Of a DNA stretch of 64,000 nt, positions 57,011-64,000 are shown one piece after another. The stretch is from positions 62,001 through 126,000 of the forward strand of contig CABXZD010000001.1 in NCBI GenBank assembly GCA_902516465.1, read 5' to 3'. The DNA is from an uncultured Pelagibacteraceae bacterium. GTDB lineage: Bacteria; Pseudomonadota; Alphaproteobacteria; Pelagibacterales; Pelagibacteraceae. The translations under genes and the position numbers were made by a program. The notes beneath the pieces were generated by a model, which had not been told where the DNA came from, did no database searches, and saw only the letters and a program-made list of their open reading frames with translations. Position 1 is the first letter of the stretch; each line of letters opens with the position of its first letter.

Positions 57011-57768
57011 TTCTTCTTTTGATGTTTAGTCATTTTACCAACTAAGCCAAAATAAATTTTACTTGGTAAAAAACTTAATATTTTAAGTATTAAAGTTAAA
57101 GATTTCGGGAAATGAATTTCAAAAACATTTTTATTGATTAAACCATCATAAATTTTCTCAGCTGCATATTCAGTTGTTTTTAAAAAGGGCATTTTAAAAT
57201 CATTTTTATCTGTCATTGGAGTTTTTATAAAACCAGGACTTACTAAGCAAATTCGTACATTTGATCTTTTAAAATCAAAATATAAACTTTCAGCTAAATT
57301 ATTTAATGCTGATTTTGATGGCCCATACCCAGTTGAATTAGGTAATCCTCTATATCCTGCGATAGAAGAGACTATTGTGATAGTACCGTTTTTTTTATTT
57401 TTGAAATATTCTTCAACAGCTTTAATACTATTTAGTGTTCCAAAAAAATTTATTCTAAAAACATCTTCTATTTGTTCAACATCTATATCTTTTTCTTTTT
57501 TTGGATTCCATGTACCGGTTGAAAAGAAACAAATGTCAATATTTTCAAATTTTTTTTTGATTTCTTCAAAAACTTCTTTGCATTTGGATTTATTTGTAAC
57601 ATCAAGTGGGAAATCATAAATATTTTCGTACTCGTCTGAGATCTCTTTAAGAAGATTTTCTCTTCTAGCTGAAATGGCAACATTCCAACCTTGATTAGCA
57701 AATTTAATTGCTAATGCTTTGCCAATACCTGTACTTCCACCAGTTATCCAAATAGTTTTTTTATTCAT
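57007..57768 (-). CDS. Short-chain dehydrogenase/reductase (SDR)
   Basis: A 253-residue SDR. The cofactor motif TGGSTGIGKALAIKFANQGW is at residues 10-29, and the catalytic Tyr and Lys are in STGYGPSKSALNN. The C-terminal segment has a hydrophobic tail (about residues 220-250). Such SDRs recur in clusters with DUF1365 and Cfa-like genes. The gene converges on the DUF3833 gene with a four-base overlap in which the two stop codons share CTAG. It also starts divergently from tspO, nine bases apart. Confidence 0.88.
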   Translation of the reverse strand: MNKKTIWITGGSTGIGKALAIKFANQGWNVAISARRENLLKEISDEYENIYDFPLDVTNKSKCKEVFEEIKKKFENIDICFFSTGTWNPKKEKDIDVEQIEDVFRINFFGTLNSIKAVEEYFKNKKNGTITIVSSIAGYRGLPNSTGYGPSKSALNNLAESLYFDFKRSNVRICLVSPGFIKTPMTDKNDFKMPFLKTTEYAAEKIYDGLINKNVFEIHFPKSLTLILKILSFLPSKIYFGLVGKMTKHQKKN

Positions 57769-57777
57769 TATATTGTG

Positions 57778-58260
57778 ATGTATAATACTTATATGTTAAA
57801 AAATAAATTTCTATCATTTGTTATTTTCTTTGTAATTACATATTCAGCATCGTTTATTGGAGGTTTTGTCACATTAAGTTTCAAAGAACCTTGGTATTCA
57901 GAGCTTATTAAGTCAAATTATAATCCTCCTGACTGGGTTTTTGCCCCTGTGTGGACAATACTTTACTTAATGATGACCTTGGCTATCTGGTTTTTCTGGC
58001 ATAGTAAAAATAGAGATATAAAGACAATTTATGTTTATTTAATTCATATAGCTCTTAATACAACTTGGAGCATTGTTTTTTTTGGTTTACACCAAATTTT
58101 ATTAGCGCTTCTTGTACTTTTATTATTAATTTTTTTTATAATTTATCTTATTTTAAGATACAAGCGTGTCAATTTAGTGAGTTATTATCTTATGATTCCC
58201 TATTTACTTTGGACTATCTATGCACTATTTCTGAATTTTAACTTATTAATTTTAAACTAA
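57778..58260 (+). CDS. tspO: TspO/MBR-family tryptophan-rich sensory protein
   Basis: A five-helix membrane protein of about 160 residues. It has the family motifs SFIGGFVTLSFKEPWYSELIKSNYNPPDWVFAPVWTILYLMMTLAIW and the late LNTTWSIVFFGL. TspO binds porphyrins and takes part in oxygen and light stress responses. A GTG at 57775 and an ATG at 57793 are alternative starts; 57778 is reported, but 57793 (MLKNKF) is equally plausible. It diverges from the SDR gene with a nine-base gap. In other bacteria TspO homologs occur close to lipid-modification clusters that respond to singlet oxygen. Confidence 0.88.
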   Translation: MYNTYMLKNKFLSFVIFFVITYSASFIGGFVTLSFKEPWYSELIKSNYNPPDWVFAPVWTILYLMMTLAIWFFWHSKNRDIKTIYVYLIHIALNTTWSIVFFGLHQILLALLVLLLLIFFIIYLILRYKRVNLVSYYLMIPYLLWTIYALFLNFNLLILN

Positions 58261-58262
58261 AT

Positions 58263-59366
58263 ATGAATGATGTTGTAATTGTTGGAGGAGGCATAATAGG
58301 TACTGCAACTGCCTATTTTTTGTCTAAAGAAAGAAGAAATGTTAAAGTTATAGAGAGAGATCCAACATATAAAACGGCTTCATTCCCATTATCTCTAGGA
58401 GGTTTTAGAAGACAGTTTTTTCAAACAGAAAACATTTTGTTAGGTAAATTTGCTCGAGAATTTATATCTCAAATACCAGAGCTTCTTAAGACAGAAAAAA
58501 ACCCTAGACCCACTGCAAGTATGGTTGCCAATGGTTATTTATTAATGTTCGGCCCAGAACATGCAGAAGAGCAATATAAAGCTCTTGAAAATCACAAGGC
58601 TTGTGAAGCTGGAACTAAAAATATTAAAGGGTCTGAATTAACAAATTTTTTTCCATACATAAATAATACTGGAATTGAAACTGCTACATTTACAGATAAT
58701 CAAAGCGAGGGTTGGATAGATCCATTTATGTTTCATGGTGCTTTAAAGAGTAAAGCGATAGAACTTGGAGCGGAATTTATTAAAGGAGAAGTCAAATCTC
58801 TTTCAGAAATAAAAGCAAAAACAATTATTTCTGCTGCGGGTTGTTGGACAAAAGAACTTCTAGAAGATATTCCTGTTGAGCCTCAAAAGCACACAGTATT
58901 TAGAGTTAAATGTCCAAAACATATACCAGAAATGCCCTTAACAGGTGATCTTACTACTGGTGTTTATTGGAGACCAGAGGGAAAGGAGTATTTAGCAGGA
59001 TCTCCCAAATCTGTTTTTGATGCAAATGATCTTGAACCGGCCTGGGAGGATTTTGAGGAACTTGTTTGGCCTGCATTAGCTAAAAGGATACCTGCAATGG
59101 AAGAGCTAAAATTAACTGGAGGATGGGCTGGTTATTACGATTGTAATAGACTAGACAATAATGCTGTAGTAGGAAAACACCCAAAATTCGAAAACGTTTA
59201 TTTAGCTACAGGTTTCACAGGTAGAGGGTTGATGCAAGCACCAGGAATTGGAAGAGCTTTAACTGAGCTTATTACTACGGGGTCATATCAAACAATCGAT
59301 ATTTCTAACATGGCAGTTGAGAGAGTATTAGGTAAAGAAGCAAGACCAGAGCCTTACGTCCTCTAA
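58263..59366 (+). CDS. FAD-dependent oxidoreductase of the DAO family
   Basis: A 367-residue flavoenzyme with the motif DVVIVGGGIIGTATAYFLSKE (residues 3-23), then FPLSLGGFRRQFFQTENILLG and the C-terminal YLATGFTGRGLMQAPGIGRALTELI, which closes the FAD site. It is nearest to sarcosine/glycine oxidase or FOXRED1-like proteins. It probably oxidises a small N-methylated or amino compound to supply one-carbon units or ammonium, but the substrate cannot be fixed by motif. It ends exactly where the convergent selO gene ends. Confidence 0.82.
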   Translation: MNDVVIVGGGIIGTATAYFLSKERRNVKVIERDPTYKTASFPLSLGGFRRQFFQTENILLGKFAREFISQIPELLKTEKNPRPTASMVANGYLLMFGPEHAEEQYKALENHKACEAGTKNIKGSELTNFFPYINNTGIETATFTDNQSEGWIDPFMFHGALKSKAIELGAEFIKGEVKSLSEIKAKTIISAAGCWTKELLEDIPVEPQKHTVFRVKCPKHIPEMPLTGDLTTGVYWRPEGKEYLAGSPKSVFDANDLEPAWEDFEELVWPALAKRIPAMEELKLTGGWAGYYDCNRLDNNAVVGKHPKFENVYLATGFTGRGLMQAPGIGRALTELITTGSYQTIDISNMAVERVLGKEARPEPYVL

Positions 59367-60821
59367 TTAAGTTCCACAAAAAGTTTGATATTTTTCATCT
59401 AAGTTAGATGGAATTTGATAATTGAGGATACCATTTTGTTGAGTATATGGACTTTTTAAAATTTTTAATAGATGAGTAAGAGGTTTCATATTATCTTTTT
59501 TAGCTGCTTCAAGGGCCTCTTCTACTTTGTGATTTCTCGGAATGACAAGAGGATTAAAAGTTTTCATAAGTTTTTTATATTTATCAGGAGAATTGTTATT
59601 AATTTTTAGTCTTATCTTCCATCTTTTTTTCCAACTTTGAAAATCTTCATTATCATAAATTTTATCATCTTTTATTTTCTCATCCATTAAATGACAAAAA
59701 GTATTTGTGTAATCTACTTTATTTTGATGCATCCAAGTAAGTAAATCAACTATTAAGAATTTATCTTTATCATCTGAACCTTGTAATCCTAGTTTCTTTC
59801 TCATCATGTTCATCCATCTTTCTTCATATTTTTTTTCAAATGTATTAATGATTTCCTTTGCTCTTTTAATTGCTTGATCTTTATCTTTGTGAATTAATGG
59901 TATTAGACATTCTGCAAATCGTGAAAGGTTCCACTTTGTTATAGCAGGTTGGTTACAGTATGCGTACCTACCTGTTTTATCAATTGAGCTAAAAACAGTT
60001 TCTGGATCATATGTGTCCATAAATGCACATGGTCCATAATCAATTGTATCTCCAGAAATTGTCATGTTATCAGTATTCATGACACCATGAATAAAACCAA
60101 CGCGCATCCAATTGACCACAAGATTTATTTGTTTATCTATAAGAATGTTCAAAAGATCTAAAGCTTTTTTTTTTGAATTTACAAGTTCTGGATAGTGCCG
60201 TTTTATAGCATAATCTAAAAAAATTTCTAACTCATCATCTTTATTTCTTGCAGCAACATATTGAAAAGTTCCAACTCTAATATGACTTGAGGCAACTCTT
60301 GTCAAGATAGCACCTTGTAATGGGGCATCTCGTATTATTGTTTCACCTGTTTTAGCTACTGCTAAACTTCTTGTTGAGGGAACATTAAGATAATACATTG
60401 CTTCACTAATAATATATTCTCTCAACATTGGACCTAGTGCAGCTCTACCATCACCATTTCTAGAAAATGCAGTTTTACCTGATCCTTTAAATTGAATATC
60501 GTATCTTTTATTATCATTCGTTATATGTTCACCTATTAAGACTGCTCTTCCATCCCCTAACATTGTGAAATGTCCAAATTGGTGACCTGCATAGGCTTGA
60601 GCAATTGTATTACTTCCCTCTGGAAGAATATTTCCAGTAAATAAATCTGATAATTTATCTTTATTAATTTTGGTAAAGTCTAGATTTAATTCTTTGCATA
60701 AATCCTCATTTAATAAAACTAATTCTGGGTTTTTTACAGCTACAGGTTTAATGTGCTCTTTAAATGCATCTGATAGTCTTGAATAAGAGTTATCGAAATT
60801 CCAATTTATATTATTTCTCAT
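59367..60821 (-). CDS. selO: SelO/YdiU-family protein AMP-transferase
   Basis: SelO is a pseudokinase that attaches AMP to proteins, including glutaredoxin in E. coli, and affects redox balance. The 484-residue protein has AQAYAGHQFGHFTMLGDGRAVLIGE near the start, QFKGSGKTAFSRNGDGRAALGPMLREYIISEAMYYL (the nucleotide-binding block), GVMNTDNMTISGDTIDYGPCAFMD (metal-binding DYG), and a C-terminal Cys-Gly-Thr, where the cysteine stands in for the selenocysteine of animal SelO. It is followed on the same strand by nothing related; the upstream gene is msrA, 6 bases away. Confidence 0.92.
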   Translation of the reverse strand: MRNNINWNFDNSYSRLSDAFKEHIKPVAVKNPELVLLNEDLCKELNLDFTKINKDKLSDLFTGNILPEGSNTIAQAYAGHQFGHFTMLGDGRAVLIGEHITNDNKRYDIQFKGSGKTAFSRNGDGRAALGPMLREYIISEAMYYLNVPSTRSLAVAKTGETIIRDAPLQGAILTRVASSHIRVGTFQYVAARNKDDELEIFLDYAIKRHYPELVNSKKKALDLLNILIDKQINLVVNWMRVGFIHGVMNTDNMTISGDTIDYGPCAFMDTYDPETVFSSIDKTGRYAYCNQPAITKWNLSRFAECLIPLIHKDKDQAIKRAKEIINTFEKKYEERWMNMMRKKLGLQGSDDKDKFLIVDLLTWMHQNKVDYTNTFCHLMDEKIKDDKIYDNEDFQSWKKRWKIRLKINNNSPDKYKKLMKTFNPLVIPRNHKVEEALEAAKKDNMKPLTHLLKILKSPYTQQNGILNYQIPSNLDEKYQTFCGT

Positions 60822-60827
60822 AAAGAT

Positions 60828-61406
60828 TTATTTACTCCAAATCCTTTTCAACAATTCTTCTCTTCCACAAGCTTTTTTATATTTAAGATATCGCTCAAAC
60901 TTGATTTTATAAAAATCTTGATGGTACTCTTCTGCTTTATAAAATTTTTCAAATTTTCTAATATAAGTCACTACTTTCTTATTAAATTTAATTTCTAATT
61001 CTTTAATATCTTTTTCTATTGCAGTTTTTTCATCATTGTTTGTATAAAATGCGACTGATCTATAACTATATCCTTTGTCACAAAATTGACCATAAGCATC
61101 AAATGGATCTATATTAACCCAAAAATTTTTTAATAATTCTTCATACGAAATAATTTTTTTATCATAGATTATTTCTACAACCTCAAAATGACCAGTTTTT
61201 CCATATGTTACTTCTTTGTAAGTTGGGTTTTCAGTTATACCTCCTGAATATCCAGAAATAACCTCATTTACACCTCTCAATTTTTCAAACGACTCTTCTA
61301 CACACCAAAAACATCCCCCAGCAAAATATGCTTTATCCTTCTGTACAGAATGTGAAAGATTTGTATTAATTAATAAAATAAAAATTATAACTAAATATTT
61401 CATCAA
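60828..61406 (-). CDS. msrA: Exported peptide-methionine (S)-S-oxide reductase
   Basis: MsrA repairs S-methionine sulfoxide. The 192-residue protein has a signal peptide (about residues 1-20, SHS-VQK), so it is likely periplasmic. The active site GGCFWC has the catalytic Cys32, and later blocks read VISGYSGGITENPTYKEVTYGKTGHFEVVEI and KFYKAEEYHQDFY. It is followed by selO after 6 bases, forming a redox-repair pair. The cytoplasmic MsrB in this window (27.4 kb) handles the other stereoisomer. Confidence 0.94.
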   Translation of the reverse strand: MMKYLVIIFILLINTNLSHSVQKDKAYFAGGCFWCVEESFEKLRGVNEVISGYSGGITENPTYKEVTYGKTGHFEVVEIIYDKKIISYEELLKNFWVNIDPFDAYGQFCDKGYSYRSVAFYTNNDEKTAIEKDIKELEIKFNKKVVTYIRKFEKFYKAEEYHQDFYKIKFERYLKYKKACGREELLKRIWSK

Positions 61407-61440
61407 TAATAATAAACAAAATATCTGTGATTAGTCCATG

Positions 61441-61480
61441 ATATTAAAGGTAGCTACTTTTAGTAGTCTACCCTTAATAT
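61441..61480. repeat. Imperfect inverted repeat between msrA and formate dehydrogenase
   Basis: Bases 61441-61458 pair with 61462-61480 around a three-base loop, about 17 base pairs with one mismatch and one bulge. It lies just after the formate dehydrogenase stop (both neighbours read on the minus strand). No U-run follows on that strand, so it may stabilise the 3' end of the mRNA rather than terminate it. Confidence 0.55.
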
Positions 61481-61493
61481 TAATTTTTAATAA

Positions 61494-62693
61494 TTATTTT
61501 TTTTGATATTTGGCTGCTTCCTCTGAACCACCAGTTGCTGAACCTTTACTATATGAATGAGCACCCATCCCAGCTAACTGACCATCTTTTACAATTAAAT
61601 ACTGATTTCTAATTTCTTTGCCATCAAAGAAACATTCAAGTATTTCTCTTACACCATCAGCATATCTTGCTTGTGCTGTCAAAGATGTTCCCGAAGTATG
61701 AGGTGTCATACCGTGATTTGGCATACTTCTCCATGCATGATCATTAGGTGCTGGTTGAGGAAACCATACATCTCCAGCATAACCACTTAATTGACCACTT
61801 TTTAGTGCTTTCGCTATTGCATCACGATTACAAATTTTTCCCCTTGCAGTATTTACAATATAAGCTCCTTTTTTCATTTTACTTATCATCGCATCATCAA
61901 ATAAGTTTTCTGTTTCAGGATGAAGGGGACAATTAATTGTCACCACATCACAAACTTTCACCATTGACTCAACAGACTCATGAAATGTAAGATTAAGTTC
62001 TTTTTCAACTGCATCAGGTAGTCTATGTCTATCAAAATAATGTAGGTGAGTGTCAAAAGGTTTCATTTTTCTTAATGCATCTAAACCAATACGTCCTGCA
62101 GCAACAGTTCCAATATGCATACCTTCAACATCATATGATCTTTGAACTGCATCTGCAATGTTCCAGCCCCCTTCATTTACGATCCTATGTTGATTGTGGT
62201 AATCTCTTACCATTGAAACTATCATCATGACAATATGCTCAGCTACTGATCTAGAATTACAATAAGTTACCTCTACAACATCAATTTTATTATCCATTGC
62301 AGCTTGTAAATCAACGTGATCTGAACCAATACCTGCTGTAATTGCCATCTTAAGATTTTTAGCTTTACCAATCCTTTCTTTTGTCAAATAGTATGGAAAA
62401 AATGGTTGAGAAATTACAATGTCAGCATCAACAATATGTTTATCAGCTTCGCATCCATCACCATCTTTACTATTAGTAACAACCAACTCATGACCGTTAC
62501 TTTCTAAAAACTTTCGTAATCCAAGTTCACCAGATACACAACCTAATAATTGCCCTGGGGTATAATCTCGACCTTTAGGTGAAGGTAAAGTCATTCCGTC
62601 CGGGTATTTTTCTATTTTTGGTAATTGTGAAAGTGCGTAAGATTTTGGCATTCCACCCTTGGGATCATCATATAATACACATAATATTTTCAT
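61494..62693 (-). CDS. fdh: NAD-dependent formate dehydrogenase
   Basis: A 399-residue metal-free formate dehydrogenase of the 2-hydroxyacid dehydrogenase fold, oxidising formate to CO2 with NAD. The length and the whole sequence match the methylotroph enzyme. The cofactor motif is AAGRIGLDALRKM and the adenine-side aspartate is in HYFDRHRLP, which favours NAD over NADP. Catalytic residues are in NCPLHPETENLFD, NTARGKICNRDAI and the late DVWFPQPAPNDHAWR, MTPHTSGTS. A strong AGAGAGGA ribosome-binding site precedes it. It should give energy from formate released by one-carbon oxidation. Confidence 0.95.
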   Translation of the reverse strand: MKILCVLYDDPKGGMPKSYALSQLPKIEKYPDGMTLPSPKGRDYTPGQLLGCVSGELGLRKFLESNGHELVVTNSKDGDGCEADKHIVDADIVISQPFFPYYLTKERIGKAKNLKMAITAGIGSDHVDLQAAMDNKIDVVEVTYCNSRSVAEHIVMMIVSMVRDYHNQHRIVNEGGWNIADAVQRSYDVEGMHIGTVAAGRIGLDALRKMKPFDTHLHYFDRHRLPDAVEKELNLTFHESVESMVKVCDVVTINCPLHPETENLFDDAMISKMKKGAYIVNTARGKICNRDAIAKALKSGQLSGYAGDVWFPQPAPNDHAWRSMPNHGMTPHTSGTSLTAQARYADGVREILECFFDGKEIRNQYLIVKDGQLAGMGAHSYSKGSATGGSEEAAKYQKK

Positions 62694-62757
62694 TTATTCC
62701 TCTCTGTAAATTTAAATGTTTAAACATTATCTAACATCATTTTAAGATATCTAGCAA

Positions 62758-63225
62758 TTAATATTTCTGACTAGGGTAATTTTTTTTTAAAATAAACCTA
62801 TTGATAATAATTGCAAATACAATAATTATTATAGAACCTGATATAACAGGACTTAGTAAAAAATCTAGGGAAACGCTACCTATAATCACGATTATTGGAT
62901 TACCACCTGCTGGAGGATGGGTTATATTTAACAATATCATTGCTCCAACACCAAATCCTACAGCTAATGGAATAATTAAAAAAATTGGTAATGGAATAAA
63001 ATACAAAAAAATTAGACCTACTGCCGCAGTAGTTAAATGACCGAAAAAAACATTTTTTGGTTGCGCAAAAGGACTTTCAGGGTAGCCATATAGTAAGACC
63101 ATTGAGGAACCAAAAGAAGCTAATAGAAATATTCCTAATCCAGTTTTATAAGTTAAAAAAGTTAATATACTAATTGTTATAGTAGAAAATAATCCAGCGA
63201 AAATCGATTGTTTTAAGTTACCCAT
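62758..63225 (-). CDS. HPP-family membrane protein
   Basis: A 155-residue integral membrane protein with four predicted helices. The blocks LASFGSSMVLLYGYPESPFAQPKNVFFGH and LLNITHPPAGGNPIIVIIGSVSLDFLLSPVISG match the HPP family, named for its His-Pro-Pro motif (THPPAGG here). Some HPP proteins carry nitrite in plastids; the bacterial function is largely unknown. It follows the IscU-like gene by 4 bases on the minus strand and is followed after 64 bases by formate dehydrogenase. Confidence 0.85.
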   Translation of the reverse strand: MGNLKQSIFAGLFSTITISILTFLTYKTGLGIFLLASFGSSMVLLYGYPESPFAQPKNVFFGHLTTAAVGLIFLYFIPLPIFLIIPLAVGFGVGAMILLNITHPPAGGNPIIVIIGSVSLDFLLSPVISGSIIIIVFAIIINRFILKKNYPSQKY

Positions 63226-63229
63226 TTTT

Positions 63230-63628
63230 TTAATTTGATACTATTTTTTTCAGAGCATTGAAAGGTAATAATATACATTCTTTTCTAGAAAAATTTTTTT
63301 TCTTAAATAATTTGTTAAATGATAAATTTTTTTTTTTAAAAATATCAAAATTTCCCTCAAAAAAATTTTTTGCATCCTCACATAATTTTTTTATTTTATC
63401 TTTTCGATTATTGATAGATGCTTTGGAAAGAATACTTGCAGATGCCTGGCAGTAAATACAGGAATTTCCTTGATATCCAAAATCAATTATTTTATTTTTT
63501 TTAATAATCAATTTTATTTGTACTTCGTCTCCACATAAAGAGTTTTTTAATTTTGAATAGTGAGTATGATTTTTGATATTTTTATTATTATCAGAATCAG
63601 ATGCTATACCTAATATTTCTAAGTCCAT
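63230..63628 (-). CDS. IscU/SufU-like iron-sulfur scaffold-type protein
   Basis: A 132-residue protein with the NifU N-terminal (SufU/IscU) pattern: LKNSLCGDEVQIKLIIKKNKIIDFGYQGNSCIYCQASASILSKASI. The cysteines Cys32, Cys57 and Cys60 stand at the scaffold positions. Cys57-x-x-Cys60 is an extra spacing beyond the classical single cysteine. A third ligand in the C-terminal half may be Cys117. It lies away from any isc or suf genes, with an HPP membrane protein next. A Fe-S scaffold or accessory role is likely but not certain. Confidence 0.75.
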   Translation of the reverse strand: MDLEILGIASDSDNNKNIKNHTHYSKLKNSLCGDEVQIKLIIKKNKIIDFGYQGNSCIYCQASASILSKASINNRKDKIKKLCEDAKNFFEGNFDIFKKKNLSFNKLFKKKNFSRKECILLPFNALKKIVSN

Positions 63629-63801
63629 TTTTATTTATATAATAAAGATGTTAAATCCTTTAGTTAAGCCTTAAATTTTCAAAAAAAAAATAAAAAAAAT
63701 TAGGAAATAAAATACTTTTTTGAAGTATTTTAGTGAAATTTTATTTTATTACAATTCAATTTTTGTTGTAGTTCAAACTAATTACAACTAAATATCTAAT
63801 T

Positions 63802-64000
63802 ATGATAGAGCTAAAAAAAGAAAAAATAGCCATACCAGTTGTTTTGTTCGCTGGCATTTTATGGTCATTTGGACCTTTAGTAGTCAGGTATATGGATAAT
63901 CCACATATGGTGCCTTGGCAGTATATTTTTGGTCGGGGATTAACAATATTTATAATTTTGAATTTGTATCTATATTTTGAGGAAGGAATAAATTTTTATA
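63802..64000 (+). CDS. DMT-superfamily (EamA) permease, N-terminal part (partial)
   Basis: Sixty-six codons run off the end of the window. The visible part has two helices: IPVVLFAGILWSFGPLVVRYMD, the typical first helix of EamA transporters, and a second (GRGLTIFIILNLYLYF) after a short loop. The ATG at 63802 fits the family start. The upstream gap (63629-63801) is AT-rich and includes an imperfect palindrome near 63759-63788 that could be regulatory. Confidence 0.72.
   Translation, partial: MIELKKEKIAIPVVLFAGILWSFGPLVVRYMDNPHMVPWQYIFGRGLTIFIILNLYLYFEEGINFY

Noticed and set aside
59367-59400. Selenocysteine at the SelO C-terminus
   Set aside because: The codon is a cysteine codon (Cys-Gly-Thr end) and no in-frame TGA readthrough or SECIS-like element is needed.
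63759-63788. Imperfect palindrome before the last DMT permease gene
   Set aside because: GTTGTA and TACAAC flank an AT-rich core, but such matches are frequent in this composition and no regulator gene is adjacent, so it is not listed as an operator.

Overview
The window looks like a stretch of a SAR11-type alphaproteobacterial chromosome (Pelagibacterales, Candidatus Pelagibacter or a close relative). The evidence is the very AT-rich sequence, the extremely tight gene packing (many stop/start overlaps, no gene-free gap above 300 bases), the permuted two-piece tmRNA gene typical of Alphaproteobacteria, the tandem glycine riboswitch in front of gcvTHP, and the mix of ABC and DMT transporters with small-molecule oxidoreductases. 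No insertion sequence, prophage, CRISPR array, rRNA or ordinary tRNA gene was seen. Family calls rest on motif recognition by eye; no database search was run.

Layout. 1-4.5 kb: end of glyS, ppdK (pyruvate phosphate dikinase), a tiny lipoprotein, the two-piece tmRNA gene on the minus strand (tag ANESYALAA), and thyX, whose start lies just outside the tmRNA gene. 4.5-11.8 kb: an OafA-type acyltransferase, a convergent Mrp ATPase, then hflK-hflC-DUF2065-degP-miaA. 11.8-16.9 kb: branched-chain amino acid synthesis (ilvB, ilvH, ilvC, leuA). 16.9-22.6 kb: the rod-shape operon mreB-mreC-mreD-mrdA-rodA. 22.7-29.1 kb: amino acid and redox genes (DadA-like oxidase, DMT permease, 2-hydroxyacid dehydrogenase, FkbM methyltransferase, histone-deacetylase-like amidohydrolase, msrB, grxC, DUF2805, LysE).

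29.1-35.9 kb: a branched-chain-type ABC importer (binding protein, two permeases, two ATPases) followed without a gap by azlCD and a CsiD/GlaH-like 2-oxoglutarate-dependent oxygenase, closed by a terminator-like hairpin. 36.0-36.8 kb: an outer-membrane protein in its own transcription unit. 36.9-42.8 kb: a second branched-chain-type importer led by a ProC-like reductase, with its probable binding protein on the opposite strand beyond a strong terminator. 42.9-48.7 kb: DMT and TerC membrane proteins, twin TPR proteins, and a 5-oxoprolinase (PxpA divergent from PxpB-PxpC). 48.8-53.3 kb: riboswitch-controlled glycine cleavage genes gcvT-gcvH-gcvP.

53.3-58.3 kb: a lipid-modification cluster (FAD oxidoreductase, DUF1365, Cfa-like methyltransferase, DUF3833 lipoprotein, SDR, TspO). 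The Cfa-like enzyme lacks two canonical cyclopropane-synthase residues, so methyl-branched or furan fatty acids are a reasonable alternative product. 58.3-64 kb: a DAO-family oxidase, SelO, exported MsrA, NAD-dependent formate dehydrogenase, an HPP membrane protein, an IscU-like protein and the start of another DMT permease.

As a whole the region serves uptake and oxidation of amino acids and small nitrogen compounds, one-carbon and glycine metabolism, branched-chain amino acid synthesis, cell shape and redox repair. Most of it is ordinary core genome. The places most worth a second look are the lipid cluster, the importer-azlCD-GlaH operon, the hairpin abutting lysE, and the odd T-loop of the tmRNA.
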